Assembly: GCA_001692895.1 (NCBI GenBank)
Contig: KV748225.1
Location: 1 to 64,000 of the forward strand
Direction: 5' to 3'
From: Cenococcum geophilum 1.58
Taxonomy: Eukaryota > Ascomycota > Dothideomycetes > Gloniales > Gloniaceae
DNA: 64,000 bases
Positions 46,503-56,290 of this stretch are shown here, piece by piece. A program made the translations under genes and the position numbers. Within the stretch, counting starts at the first letter, position 1, and each line of letters begins with the position of its first letter. The notes below the pieces were generated by a model. That model saw only the letters and a program-made list of their open reading frames with translations. It was not told the DNA's origin and did no database searches.

Positions 46503-49500
46503 TCATGCAGCTTGCATGATAATAATCTCTAAAATACCATCCAAATTAGCCACAACAATAAATACGTCTTGCCCAATCCTGACCACTCTCATTCTCGAAC
46601 CATCTTTTGACCCCGTTGTAAGCTTACAAACCTCTTCTCCCTCCTTTTCTAATGTGTGATCTGACCCATACCAAATCAAATGCTCTTTTACTCTAGCCCG
46701 GCGCATGGCCTCCTTTTCAATTGTGAGCAAGCTGTGATCTAAAAACATACAAGTAGTTAAAACATGTGGCAGCGCCACCTCGTGGCGGGGCAAAGTGCCG
46801 ACACCGCTGGATTTCGAGTTATGAGTTTGGGAAGGAAAGAACTGGTTCTGGGGTTTTTTGATAATGCACCCCGGGAATTCGTTGTAGGGAATAATGCAGC
46901 TGATGCTAGCTTGTTCGTACTAGCGAGTCGTTAGTCTAGGGCGGTTCGGAAATAGAATGCCGTTGGGTCAAGAAAGAAAGTCGGCGCGCGTAATATGGAA
47001 CCAAAGGATAAGAAAATCTCAAGGCATTTTTAGCCTAGCTAAAGCAATTGCAATACGTCCACGTGATATGCGAGGTGAATTCTTGTTGGCTTACCGAAGA
47101 GTATCGACCCACAGAGATAGGACGTGGAGAGATTGCGCCGCTTTGAGTTTGCCAAGTGTAAAGGTGACCTAGTCCTTGACTATGAGCCCAAGCATAGAGG
47201 AGGGTTCCTGCGTCATTAAAAGCCGCATGGGTAAACGCCTGGCCATGTTCAGCACTTAAGACGATCTCGTATTTCCTTGACCCGAGCGAGCGAGACCTAT
47301 TGTAATATGATTAGCAAGAGTAATCAGGGTTATCGAAAATAGGCGGCATACCATAACGTCGTAAACAAGATCGTGTCGTTGCACACAAATGCGGCGGCGC
47401 CATGTTGGGATAGCGCGATATTCTTGAGAGATACGAGTTGCTCGGGTCCGGGTGGTTCTAGTGTGCCTTCAGCATCGCGCATGTCTCGAAGATAAACCTA
47501 CATCCCGTTAGTGATTCGTATTCATGTCTGCTCGTCAAATTGTTTGAGCAAATTCACCATGTGTCTTCCACGTGCTAAGGATTGGCCCCATGCAACAATA
47601 TAGTAACCTTCCGCAGTGACAGCTTGCCAACTTTTCCCTTCAGGAAGTGACAGATTCGGAAGCTCAACGTATGACTTTTCCTCAAGCTTAATACTAAAGA
47701 CGTGAATTCTTGACCCGATCAAGTACGCCACGAGCTTTCCGTCACATGCCAGCGAAACATCAGTGATTATTCCCGTAGACCGGAGAAATGCATTCACAAC
47801 CTTTTTCTTTTTCTTAGTAGTCTGGGTCTTTAGGGAAATAATTATAGACGGTAGAGGCTTCCTAGATATGTCGTTTCTAATTACAATGCCATGTCCAGTT
47901 GCAGAATTCGGGACTTCCGAGAAGGGTCTAACACGATGCGGTTCTTCAGGCACAGAGCCATATAGGAAAGACTTTTCGGGATTTTCATCAGCTATGGAAG
48001 GTGTAGACGCTTCAGAATTTATTTGAATATAAGAAGCTTGTGGGGCTGAAAACGGTTGTGGTCGAGGTGGATTCCAGGACATGTCGTATGATGGAAGTTC
48101 GTATATGGAGTCCTGTCCGAGAGAAGGGCTCCACGGAGGTGAATGTAGAGCCGAAGGCGAGAAATGTAAGTCTATTTTAGGCAAGCTTTGTGGAGGATCT
48201 CCATTCTGGTTTCTGGAATCTCCACCAAAAGTGAGGGCGGGAACGATAACTATGGGCGTCGAATCAACCGTTGGAGGTTTCATTGATGTTAGCAGCGAAA
48301 CTGATTCTGTACCTGCGGTAGGCGTTGATAAAGGGGGATCATCTATCCAGGGCACATTCGAATATATTCTTGTTGAATGGGCTACAGGTTTTTCCAACTT
48401 CTCTGGGACGCATGATTGCATTTGAGGTTCTTGGAGCCATTTCGGTAGCGACGAAGTGATGGAGCCTTCCAAATCTTCATTTTTTTTAAATGGACAGTCC
48501 GTAATTTTGCTGTCTCGTCTAGAAGCTACCAGGTGAGTGTATATATGGCTGGTCATCTCCAAAACCCTGTTCGCGTCGGGCCTACGTTCAGCGTCGATGA
48601 TTAAGATGTCTAGAATTGTTGCGGCACAACAGCCTAGCCATTCAGCAGGCCGATCAAACCTCCTGGGTAAACGCTGAAGCCATTCTACAATCCATGGTCG
48701 AACTTGATACTGCTCGGGTGAATCTGGAGCTGAGGGAGAGCCCGCGGTTTTGTCGAGGTAGAAGTAGTCATCGCTCAAATTCCCCTTACGAACGATTTGG
48801 AATTCTTTAACGAGCTTGTCTCTGCCAAGCTCAAACGCGAGTACGTCGCTGAAGATGCAGCCAAAAGACCATACATCGCTCTTACGAGCGATTTCTTTCT
48901 GATCAGGAGAGAGATGAGATAGCTGGTCCCAGGAGGGTTTGCGTATCGTGACTTCGGGGGCCTGATATGTCCCTTTCGCGCGTCTTAATCTGGTTTTGGT
49001 AGTAATTTGGGAGTAGTAGTCGCCAATAGAGACATATTTGGAGTCTTGCTTCTGAGTGTCTTCTTTAAATACTGAAATCCCAAAATCTGAAAGCATCCAT
49101 CGACCGACAGGGGAGTCCTTGGCATTCTCCACGAGGATATTACTGGGCTTTAGGTCCATGTGGGCACAGAAAATTCTGCTGTGACTCTGTTCCATAGAAA
49201 TACCACTGTGAAGCCACGCAAGTGCATGGGCTACCAAGTACAATTGATGGAAAAGGGCAGTCGTTAAGTCCCCGCCTTTCGGGGCGGGAAATCGGTCTTC
49301 AAAATTGTATAGTCTCTTTCCGTCATCGCTGGTGCCACAGTGGAGAAACAATTCTAGATCCAGATGATCAGTTAAAGGGAGGAGAATGTAGTGTTTGGAT
49401 CCGTGAGTAATAGTAGCTAAATGTTTCATGATATTCCTGTGTTCGGTAAGGCTTTCTTTCAGGATCTTGAGATTTTTTATTTCAGTTTTGAAGTCCTGAC

Positions 49501-50214
49501 TGACTTCCAGCTTCTTACAAGCAACAATCTTGGCCTGGGAGACTGTTAGTGAAGGCCTTTATATCACCAGTAGTAGCTTACCTCTGGCCAGATCGTACCG
49601 TCTTCTTGCTTCAGGTAGCCGGCAGAAATGCTGACCCGAGTAACAGTGCCATATCCACCAATACAAACCTTCTTTTCCACAGTTTCGAAGGGCAGTGGCC
49701 TTCGTTCGTCCAAGACAAGTGTCTCTTGTGTAGAGGATACTCTAATAACCTCAGGAATAAACCGGAACTGCTCCTTGTAGAATGAGTGCCGGCTGGCGGC
49801 TTCTTCTAAAAAGTCCAACTGATGCTTATAAAAAGGTAGGTCTGAATCCCGAAGAGTAGGAATAGGCGTATTATGGTTGAAGAAGGAATGGAAGTCTAGA
49901 AGACCGCTGTGTGCGCCAGTGTAGACCAAAATGGATAAAATCTTGATAAAGTTTGCTCGAATTGCTTGGAACTTCGCGGAGCTGTATTGTTCCAGGTGTA
50001 GGATAGTTGCAATGGACTCGTCGGACCAGGCAGACTCAATATCTTTGTCACAGATGAACGCCTTTGAAGGATCGCCTGATCCTTTCATGCGCTCGTTTAT
50101 TTTATTGAATATTTTGTCAATAACTTCCCTCTTCTCTATCTGCTCAGAGTAGTGTTGATCTCCGGAAGCTTGTGGCTGACCCACTACATTCGAGCTGCTC
50201 ATGCTTACGGTCAT
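46503..50214 (-). CDS. Protein kinase with C-terminal propeller-like region, five exons
   Basis: Exons on the minus strand are 50214-49582, 49534-47558, 47497-47352, 47296-47095 and 46919-46503. All junctions keep frame and give 1124 residues. Introns of 47, 60 and 55 nt have GT...ctaac/ctaat...AG signals; the fourth (175 nt, branch-like ACTAAC) is the least certain. The kinase domain has a glycine loop CIGGYGTVTRV (184-194), the VACK lysine (218), a catalytic loop HMDLKPSN (336-343, HMD for the usual HRD), DFG (361-363), APE (403-405), SDVWSFG (about 430) and the closing RRPD (about 529). A Pro/Ser-rich linker (about 555-780) leads to a beta-rich region (SLACDGKLVAYLIGSRIHVF; VFIVVANLDGILEI) resembling WD/propeller repeats. 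Probably a serine/threonine kinase; substrate unknown. The ATG at 50214 is the first in frame; a second lies at codon 5. Codons show no RIP bias. Confidence 0.85.
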
Positions 50215-50722
50215 ACCGGCGAAGGCACTGGCCCAGGAAGCCGTATGCGAAGACCAATCACGCGTACGAGAAGGGGGCACTCAATGACGACGATAAGGAA
50301 GCTCCCATCAATCCCCGGATTGAGAAGAGCAAGGGTCTCCTAGGCTTTGCGGTTGTGAAAGGAACCATGAGGCTTGAGAAAATGGGTACTGTGGAGGATG
50401 ATAAGGCCGAAGGCGGAGACAAGGACGTGGGAGATTGTGGCGGCGCGACTGGGCAACAGAGGAGCCGGCTTTTATTGCGCGTTTCTATTTTCTCCTTAAC
50501 AAATCCTCATAAAATCCTCATAAGCACCTCCACGGGAAATATTGGCCCAAGGGTGTTAACTTAAGCTCTTTCACAACCTGCCATGCTGTTCATGCTCATC
50601 ATTTCCAAGTTTCTGCTCTGTTAGAAACGACAGCAGGTAACTGGGCGCACGGTCGGGAAGAAACAACCACGTGGCTTAGCTAAGTGTGGACTAAGTGAAA
50701 CTTCCGCTTATCATATTAAAGT
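50215..50722. promoter_or_regulatory. Upstream region of the kinase gene
   Basis: RIP-free sequence that should hold the kinase promoter and 5' UTR (minus strand). A plus-strand open frame covers 50172-50564 but has no recognised family. No TATA box stands out. Confidence 0.4.
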
Positions 50723-50724
50723 TA

Positions 50725-50905
50725 AGCTCGGACCCCTAAAACTCGGCTACTCCCTAGATCCTTATTAAATTTAGGCTATTAAGTGGTATCTATTCCTATA
50801 TTAGATTACCACTTCTTTAAAACCTATAGCTATATTAAATCCTTAATATAACTTTAATATAATCTATTTCGTCTATCCCTTAACCCGTCGATTTGGGTCC
50901 GAGCT
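50725..50905. mobile_element. Small MITE with AGCTCGGACCC ends
   Basis: AGCTCGGACCC at 50725 is inverted as GGGTCCGAGCT ending at 50905, flanked on both sides by TA (50723-50724, 50906-50907). The interior is AT-rich and non-coding. TA flanks suggest mobilisation by a Tc1/mariner-type transposase; TTAA-like flanks (TTAA / TTAT) make piggyBac a second option. Confidence 0.65.
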
Positions 50906-50907
50906 TA

Positions 50908-51338
50908 TCGATAAGCGCCAGCCAATTAGATTTACTAGATTCGATAGTCGTACTCAGATATTTAAAGCCTTTGGATATTGCTTATTTCTCATACAAAATC
51001 TCTATACAAGCTTATTCTTTAGAGTTGAGTCGCTTAATATGAGGCTACTGGCGGGCGTCGTTCCCGCATGATTGCGGGGCATAATGGCGGTGTAATTAAT
51101 GGTTGAATTCTATAGTCTTAATTCTGGTGTTCGCGCACAGACCACGTACTCTACGGACGGGTTAAGGGATAAGCTCTTCTTCTATCTTAGAAATATAATA
51201 AATAGTAGAAACTATGTTAATGAAAGCTTACATATACCTTTAGAGACGTTAGATTTAAAGTATAAAATCGTTATAATAGTACGGTGGGAGTTAAATTGTA
51301 AACAAAGTGAGGTTATATCGGAGCTAGAATATCACCAC
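50908..51338. other. Intergenic DNA with a weak open frame
   Basis: A plus-strand frame of 85 codons begins at 51099 (MVEFYSLNSGVRAQTTY...) and runs into the MITE at 51341. Its composition drifts from genic to AT-rich. No family recognised; perhaps a decayed gene. Confidence 0.35.
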
Positions 51339-51340
51339 TA

Positions 51341-51486
51341 CAAGGGGGCTACCTGAGCGGGCTGCCGGCACACTCCCTGCAAGTTTGTGGCAATATAGTA
51401 ATCTCTACGAAAATAGTGTGGATACGACTAAAATGCCACAAAACTTGCAGGGAGCGGGCGGCAGCCCGCTCAGGTAGCCCCCTTGT
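51341..51486. mobile_element. Snap-back MITE with CAAGGGGGCTACCTGAGCGG ends
   Basis: About 50-bp inverted arms (51341-51390 and 51434-51486) read CAAGGGGGCTACCTGAGCGG inward and end at TTGTGGCA / TGCCACAA around a ~43-bp loop. TA is duplicated on each side (51339-51340 and 51487-51488). The size (146 bp), GC-rich arms and TA target fit a Tc1/mariner-type MITE. It shows little RIP and so looks younger than the burned elements or below the RIP length threshold. Confidence 0.82.
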
Positions 51487-51488
51487 AG

Positions 51489-52023
51489 CCGAGGTTTTAG
51501 CGCCTTGGCTAACACCAGCGGAGCTTTCGGCAACACTCTCCGAAGTGTATGCTCCGGTAATCGAGGGTTCATGTGAACAGGCTAAGGCGGCCATAATTAC
51601 CCATTTTCTCCATTTCAACAATCACACTCGAGCTTAATATATTGATCAGACAAACTCGGCTAAGCTTGACTGCTCAAGTGTTATGAGTCACGTCGCTTAA
51701 TGTTTAGGTCCCTCATTAGTTAGCGATTACGTCTCATTCACGTATTAGGGGTTGTGCTATTCTAGCTTGCGTCACATTAAGGCGATGATTGGTCTGATTC
51801 TTCATAGTGATGTGCCTTGCAAAAGCCAACGCAATACCCCGCGTCCGGGAGATTGTCTTTAGCATTTGCCTACAACACTCGACTACACTCTTAAAGCACT
51901 AGCCTCTCAAAAGAGTAAACCTTACGATATAGTAAGAACCGAGATCTACTCTCCCACTACCCTTATCTACTCTGGGCTTCTCCCATTGTCCCACTGACAG
52001 TTCACTTCTAGCTTCGGCATATT
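51489..52023. promoter_or_regulatory. Upstream region of the secreted-protein gene
   Basis: 51489-51637 is open on the plus strand with good codon texture (EVLAPWLTPAELSATLSEVY) and ends in TAA, but no start or family is clear; it may be an exon remnant. 51640-52023 should contain the promoter of the following gene. No motif is secure. Confidence 0.35.
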
Positions 52024-52269
52024 ATGCATTCCTACGCCCTTCTCTTAACGGCTCTCACCCTCACCCATTTCACCTATGCCGGTCCTGCTGCCTACGGCAT
52101 CCGCCAAGCCGGTTGTGCTGCTGTCGTTATGGCATGCTACTCTGCAGCTGGGTTCACCTGGGGCGCTACACTCGGTGTCTCCGCGCCCGCTTCGATCTTA
52201 GCTTGCAATGCAGCATTTGGAACTTGTCAGGGTGCATGCGCTGTTGCTTTCATAGCGCCAACTCCTTGA
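52024..52269 (+). CDS. Small secreted cysteine-containing protein
   Basis: 81 codons, single exon. Residues 1-19 form a typical signal peptide (MHSYALLLTALTLTHFTYA, cleavage before GPAAYG), leaving a mature protein of 62 residues rich in Ala, Gly and Ser, with cysteines at 31, 38, 61, 68 and 72. The pattern GPAAYG...GC...AC...ACN..FGTC...CA...APTP resembles a small secreted family widespread in ascomycetes, often labelled zygote-specific-like protein in databases (from memory). Those proteins usually begin C.xGC; here the first cysteine position is Arg27, leaving an odd number of cysteines. The start is the only ATG before the signal peptide. The function of the family is unknown; an effector-like or surface role is only inferred from secretion and position. 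Confidence 0.8.
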   Translation: MHSYALLLTALTLTHFTYAGPAAYGIRQAGCAAVVMACYSAAGFTWGATLGVSAPASILACNAAFGTCQGACAVAFIAPTP

Positions 52270-53118
52270 GCTTTGGCATTCCTTGAGCTTTGGCTTTTAG
52301 GACGCAAGGAACTTAAAAGGCAGAGAGTAGAATCTGTGACGGCATTTCCGAAAGTTTTTATAAAACCTGGGAGAAGCGGCTTTTATTGTGGGCAAGGAAA
52401 TCAGTGGACTTAGGAATACGAAGATTGGCATAATGGAATCAGATTGATAATCTTTTTGGAGTAGTTACGAAGCAATTAAGTTACAGATTTAGTTTCTCAC
52501 GTATCGCGAGTCACTTCTAATTTCAGACACTGCTACGGACAAGTCTAACATGCGTTATCGGACACAGGGTAGAAGAAGCAGAGTGTATGTATTTGTAAAG
52601 AGTTAGAGCCAACTATGGTGGAGAACTCTATTGCAGTATTTACCAATTTATGTCAGCTACGACGAGGCTAAATGGCATGCCCATATTATACATTATTCTG
52701 GCTACTTATATACTCTTATTTGGGCAGTCAAAATCGGACTCTGCACCTGTACGAGGTGACTTGGCCTACGAACCTACTGATCTTCGGATTGAGCAGAGCC
52801 AATGCAGAGACGTCGCACAGCGTGCGGGTGGGAGCTAGTGGTTATCGAGACGTTGCGGGCAGCAGTAAAAAGTTTTTATACGGGATAGTGAGATCTTTAA
52901 ACTACTACTAACGGCACCCCTTTATAGCAAATAGCTACTACGCTTTTATCCTAAGCCCACTTATATATAATTCTTATAGATAGAAGTTAGATTTAATATC
53001 CTCTAACCCCTAATTAAAAGTATTAACGAGCCCTTATAATTAATAAATAAACGAACGAGTAAATATATCCCTTTCTATACTTAAGGTTATACGCGCCTAC
53101 GGAATATAATAGATTACT
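52270..53118. other. 3' flank of the secreted-protein gene and island border
   Basis: To about 52910 the sequence is RIP-free intergenic DNA. Two overlapping ~62-79-codon open frames (52650-52911) show no family features. From about 52910 the sequence turns RIP-mutated and AT-rich. TTACT at 53114-53118 is the target duplication of chromovirus 4. Confidence 0.5.
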
Positions 53119-53321
53119 TGTTAGGACGCCAAGGCCCTAAGGGTATGTAGCAACGTAACAACAGCAGCGGGATGCAAGGAGTATCTAGTTCTTAATAAAG
53201 TAGAACTGTAGAACTAAATTCTACTGTTCTCTAATGCGGGGCGACTACGTTTTATAGGCGCCTCGCCTACGCCTCACCTGCGCTAAGCCGGTTACGGCTA
53301 GTGCGTCTCTATAGCCTAACA
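53119..53321 (-). repeat. 3' LTR of chromovirus 4
   Basis: 203 bp, matching 61663-61865 along its whole length. Confidence 0.93.
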
Positions 53322-53849
53322 ATTGCCCCCCCTTCTTAAGCGGCTGTCCTTAGCCGACGCTATTATACAATAGGAGCGCTATTATTGTCCTTTACTAAAT
53401 AAAAAGTGTGTAATAAAATTTAAGTAAATTAAATAATATATAAATAGGATAATAGAATAATAAGATAATAGAACGTTAGGGCCTTAATAAAATCTATAAA
53501 GGTAAGAGTTCCCACTAAGGTAGGACACCAGATTTCCCTTCCTATTTAATTTTAATTTATTTAGCCTACAACTTGCCTTTTTCCTAACTTCTAATCAATT
53601 ATAAATTGTAAGCGTAGTACCGCTAGTTCGCCTACTAGTAAACCTTCCGTAAGTATTCTTTATATTAGCTTATAGCTATTGCTAACCCTACTAGGCGCCG
53701 TTAAAGCTCCTACGCTACTTATAAGCTACTCCCCTAACCTTACTAGAACTAATCTACCTCTACTATACTAAGCGTATAGCCACCGCTAGGTAGGCTACCT
53801 ACGGTAAGTAGGCTAACTATAATTGCGGGTACTGCTAATAACTAAATAA

Positions 53850-54440
53850 GTTATACTAAGCAGTAAGTTTAAGTGCGTTAGTTTAGGTTCTAATAGCTAA
53901 TAAACTAAGTCCCTAAGGCCTTTTATAGCCGCCTAAATAAGCTACTTACCCTTATTAATAGGGCTAAGCGCTAGCAGGTTGCTAGCGAAAATACGGCTAA
54001 CCTTAACGCTCGCGTTACTGCTGCCTAGAAGTCCTTTATAAAGGATATTAAGGCCTTAGTACGCACTAGCGCTAAGCACGGTCTTTATTAGCGCCTAAAG
54101 GGCGAAGACTTTTTCCTACTCTAAGTATAGGAATTATAGGCCATCCGTTATATCCTTAAAGGAATTCTTAATATAATGCGCGCTTTAGTACATATTATAG
54201 CGCAGGTATTTCGCTGTTATAGCGGATACTAATAGTACCTATAGGCTAATATGCCTCCTATTATAAGGGATAAGGAGGAGAATAAGGGTAAGGAGGATAA
54301 GGAGAAGAGAGAGGAGGATAAGAAGGAAGAAAAGGAGGAAGAGAAAGGAGGGGAAAAGAGGGAGGATTTATTAGAGCTGTAGAGTATCTGTATTTCTATT
54401 AGCGTACTACTATTACTCTGCTGTTATTCCATTATCGCCC
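53850..54440 (+). other. Coding-like stretch antisense to chromovirus 4
   Basis: On the strand opposite gag-pol, one frame reads protein-like sequence for about 590 bp: KAFYSRLNKLLTLINRAKR, ASENTANLNARVTAA, KSFIKDIKALVRTSAKHGLY, AIRYILKGILNIMRALVHII. It then has a highly charged tail of Lys/Glu/Asp (54275-54360) and a hydrophobic end. It sits between the chromodomain and the 3' LTR. Fossil sequence in a dead element; I do not recognise the product. Confidence 0.5.
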
Positions 54441-55099
54441 TACTAATAGGGCGTAACCCCAGTTATAATTAAAAGTTTTTTATTTTCCTACCTATTTCCT
54501 TTTCTATTTACCCCTTAGGGTAAAGTAACTATTATATATCTCCTTTGCGTCCTTATTAATGTCCTCTACTAAGACCTATTTATTATACTCTTCTAGCTAG
54601 CCTTTTTACTTAACTAGGTACTATAGGGTCTATTCACGTCCCTTCCTTCTATATACTTCTTCTACCTTATATTAGTCCTCTTAGTCTTTTTAATCGTCTA
54701 GCTTAATAGGCCCTAGTAAAGGATCTCTAGTAATACCCTTATATTATTTATATACATCGGGAAAATATTCGCAGGATGAGATTTAAGTAGACTTTGGTTT
54801 TCGCGTTTCGCGTAATTGACATGCAATTTGACCAACTCGACACGCAATTAACCAACTTGACACGCAATTGACCAATTTGACACATCTAAAAGTCAAATAA
54901 CACGCAGTTAACCTATTTAACAACTTTAAAAGCTAACTATATATTCCTTAACACGCAGTTGACCTACTTAATAGCTAACTGTATATTTCTTGACACGCAG
55001 TTAACCTATTTAACAACTTTAAAAGCTAACTGTATATTCCTTGACATGCAATTAAGGTAAAGTTATATGCTAATTACGCAAATGAATTTTTACACAGTT

Positions 55100-55640
55100 T
55101 TATTACTTAGAGGCTCTGCACAAGGCTCTACACGAAGCTCTACACGAAGCTCTACACGAAGCTCTACACGAAGCTCTACGTACAGAGGCTCTGCACGAGG
55201 CTCTGCGCGAAGCTCTGCGTACGGAGGCTCTGCACGAAGCTCTGCACGAAGCTCTCTGCACGAAGCTCTGCACGAAGCTCTGCACGAAGCTCTGCACGAA
55301 GCTCTGCGTACGGAGGCTCTGCACGAAGCTCTGCACGAAGCTCTACGTACAGAGGCTCTGGCACGAGGCTCTGCGCGAGGCTCTGCGTACGGAGGCTCTG
55401 CACGAAGCTCTGCACGAAGCTCTGCACGAGGCTCTGCGCGAAGCTCTGCGTACGAGGCTCTACACGAAGCCCTGCACGAGGCTCTGCGCGAAGCTCTGGC
55501 ATAACGGAGGCTCGTACTACGACAGCTTCTACACGAAGCTCTATACGAAGCTCTATAGCGAAGGCTCTAACCGTACAGAGGCTCTGCACAAAGGCTCTGC
55601 GCGAAGCTCTGGCGTACGGAGCGTCTACACGAACGCTTCT
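55100..55640 (-). repeat. 12-bp array of copy C
   Basis: About 43 units, seen on the plus strand as CACGAAGCTCTG. The unit spacing is more irregular than in copy B. Confidence 0.92.
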
Positions 55641-55779
55641 GCATCGGGTCCCCGCTATATTCCCGATAGCGTCTACACGTGTCTCTGCCTATGTAGCCCG
55701 CCTTATTTTTTTTACCCTTCCTTCCTTCCTTACATCCTCCCTACCTAGGGAGGCACTAGAACGGCAGCCAGCAGAGGAC

Positions 55780-56290
55780 CGTTGCTAGAACTAGATGACT
55801 ATCGCTAGAACTAAACACCGTCGCCAGAACCAGACGGACCGTTACTAGAACCAGACGACCGTCGCCAGAGCCAGACGACCGTCGCCAGAACCAGACGACC
55901 CGTCGTTAGAGCCAGACGACTATCGCCAGAGCCAGACAACTGTCGCTAGAACCAGACGACCGTCGCCAGAACCAGACGACCGTTACCAGAACCAGACGAC
56001 CGTCGCCAGAGCCAGACGACCCGTCGCTAGAGCCAGACGACCGTCGCTAGAGCCAGACGACCGTCGCCAGAACCAGACGACCGTCTCCAGAGTCAGACGA
56101 CTGTCGCTAAAACCAGACGAACCGTCGCCAGAGCCAGACGAACCGTCGCCAGAACCAGACGGACCGTTACCAGAGCCAGACGACCGTTACCAGAACCAGA
56201 CGAACGGTCGCCAGAACCAGACGACTGTCGCCAGAGCTAGACGACCGTCGCTAGAACCAGACGACTGTCGCCAGAGCCAGACGACAACGA
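55780..56290 (-). repeat. 20-bp array of copy C
   Basis: About 25 units, seen on the plus strand as CAGACGACCGTCGCCAGAAC. Confidence 0.92.

Noticed and set aside
47763-48425. Plus-strand open frames inside the kinase gene
   Set aside because: Shadows of the kinase coding strand; the minus strand carries the conserved kinase motifs.
50172-50564. Plus-strand open frame of 130 codons opposite the kinase 5' end
   Set aside because: It has reasonable codon texture (NPRIEKSKGLLGFAVVKGTM) but starts inside the kinase's first exon on the other strand and matches no family I know. It may be a gene remnant; not called.
51099-51637. One gene spanning the 51341 MITE
   Set aside because: Removing the MITE and one TA does not leave a continuous frame (a TAG arises at the junction), so the two flanking open frames are not joined.
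52650-52911. Two overlapping small open frames
   Set aside because: Overlapping frames in the same 260 bp, no domain, no signal peptide with a plausible mature protein; one runs into the RIP border.
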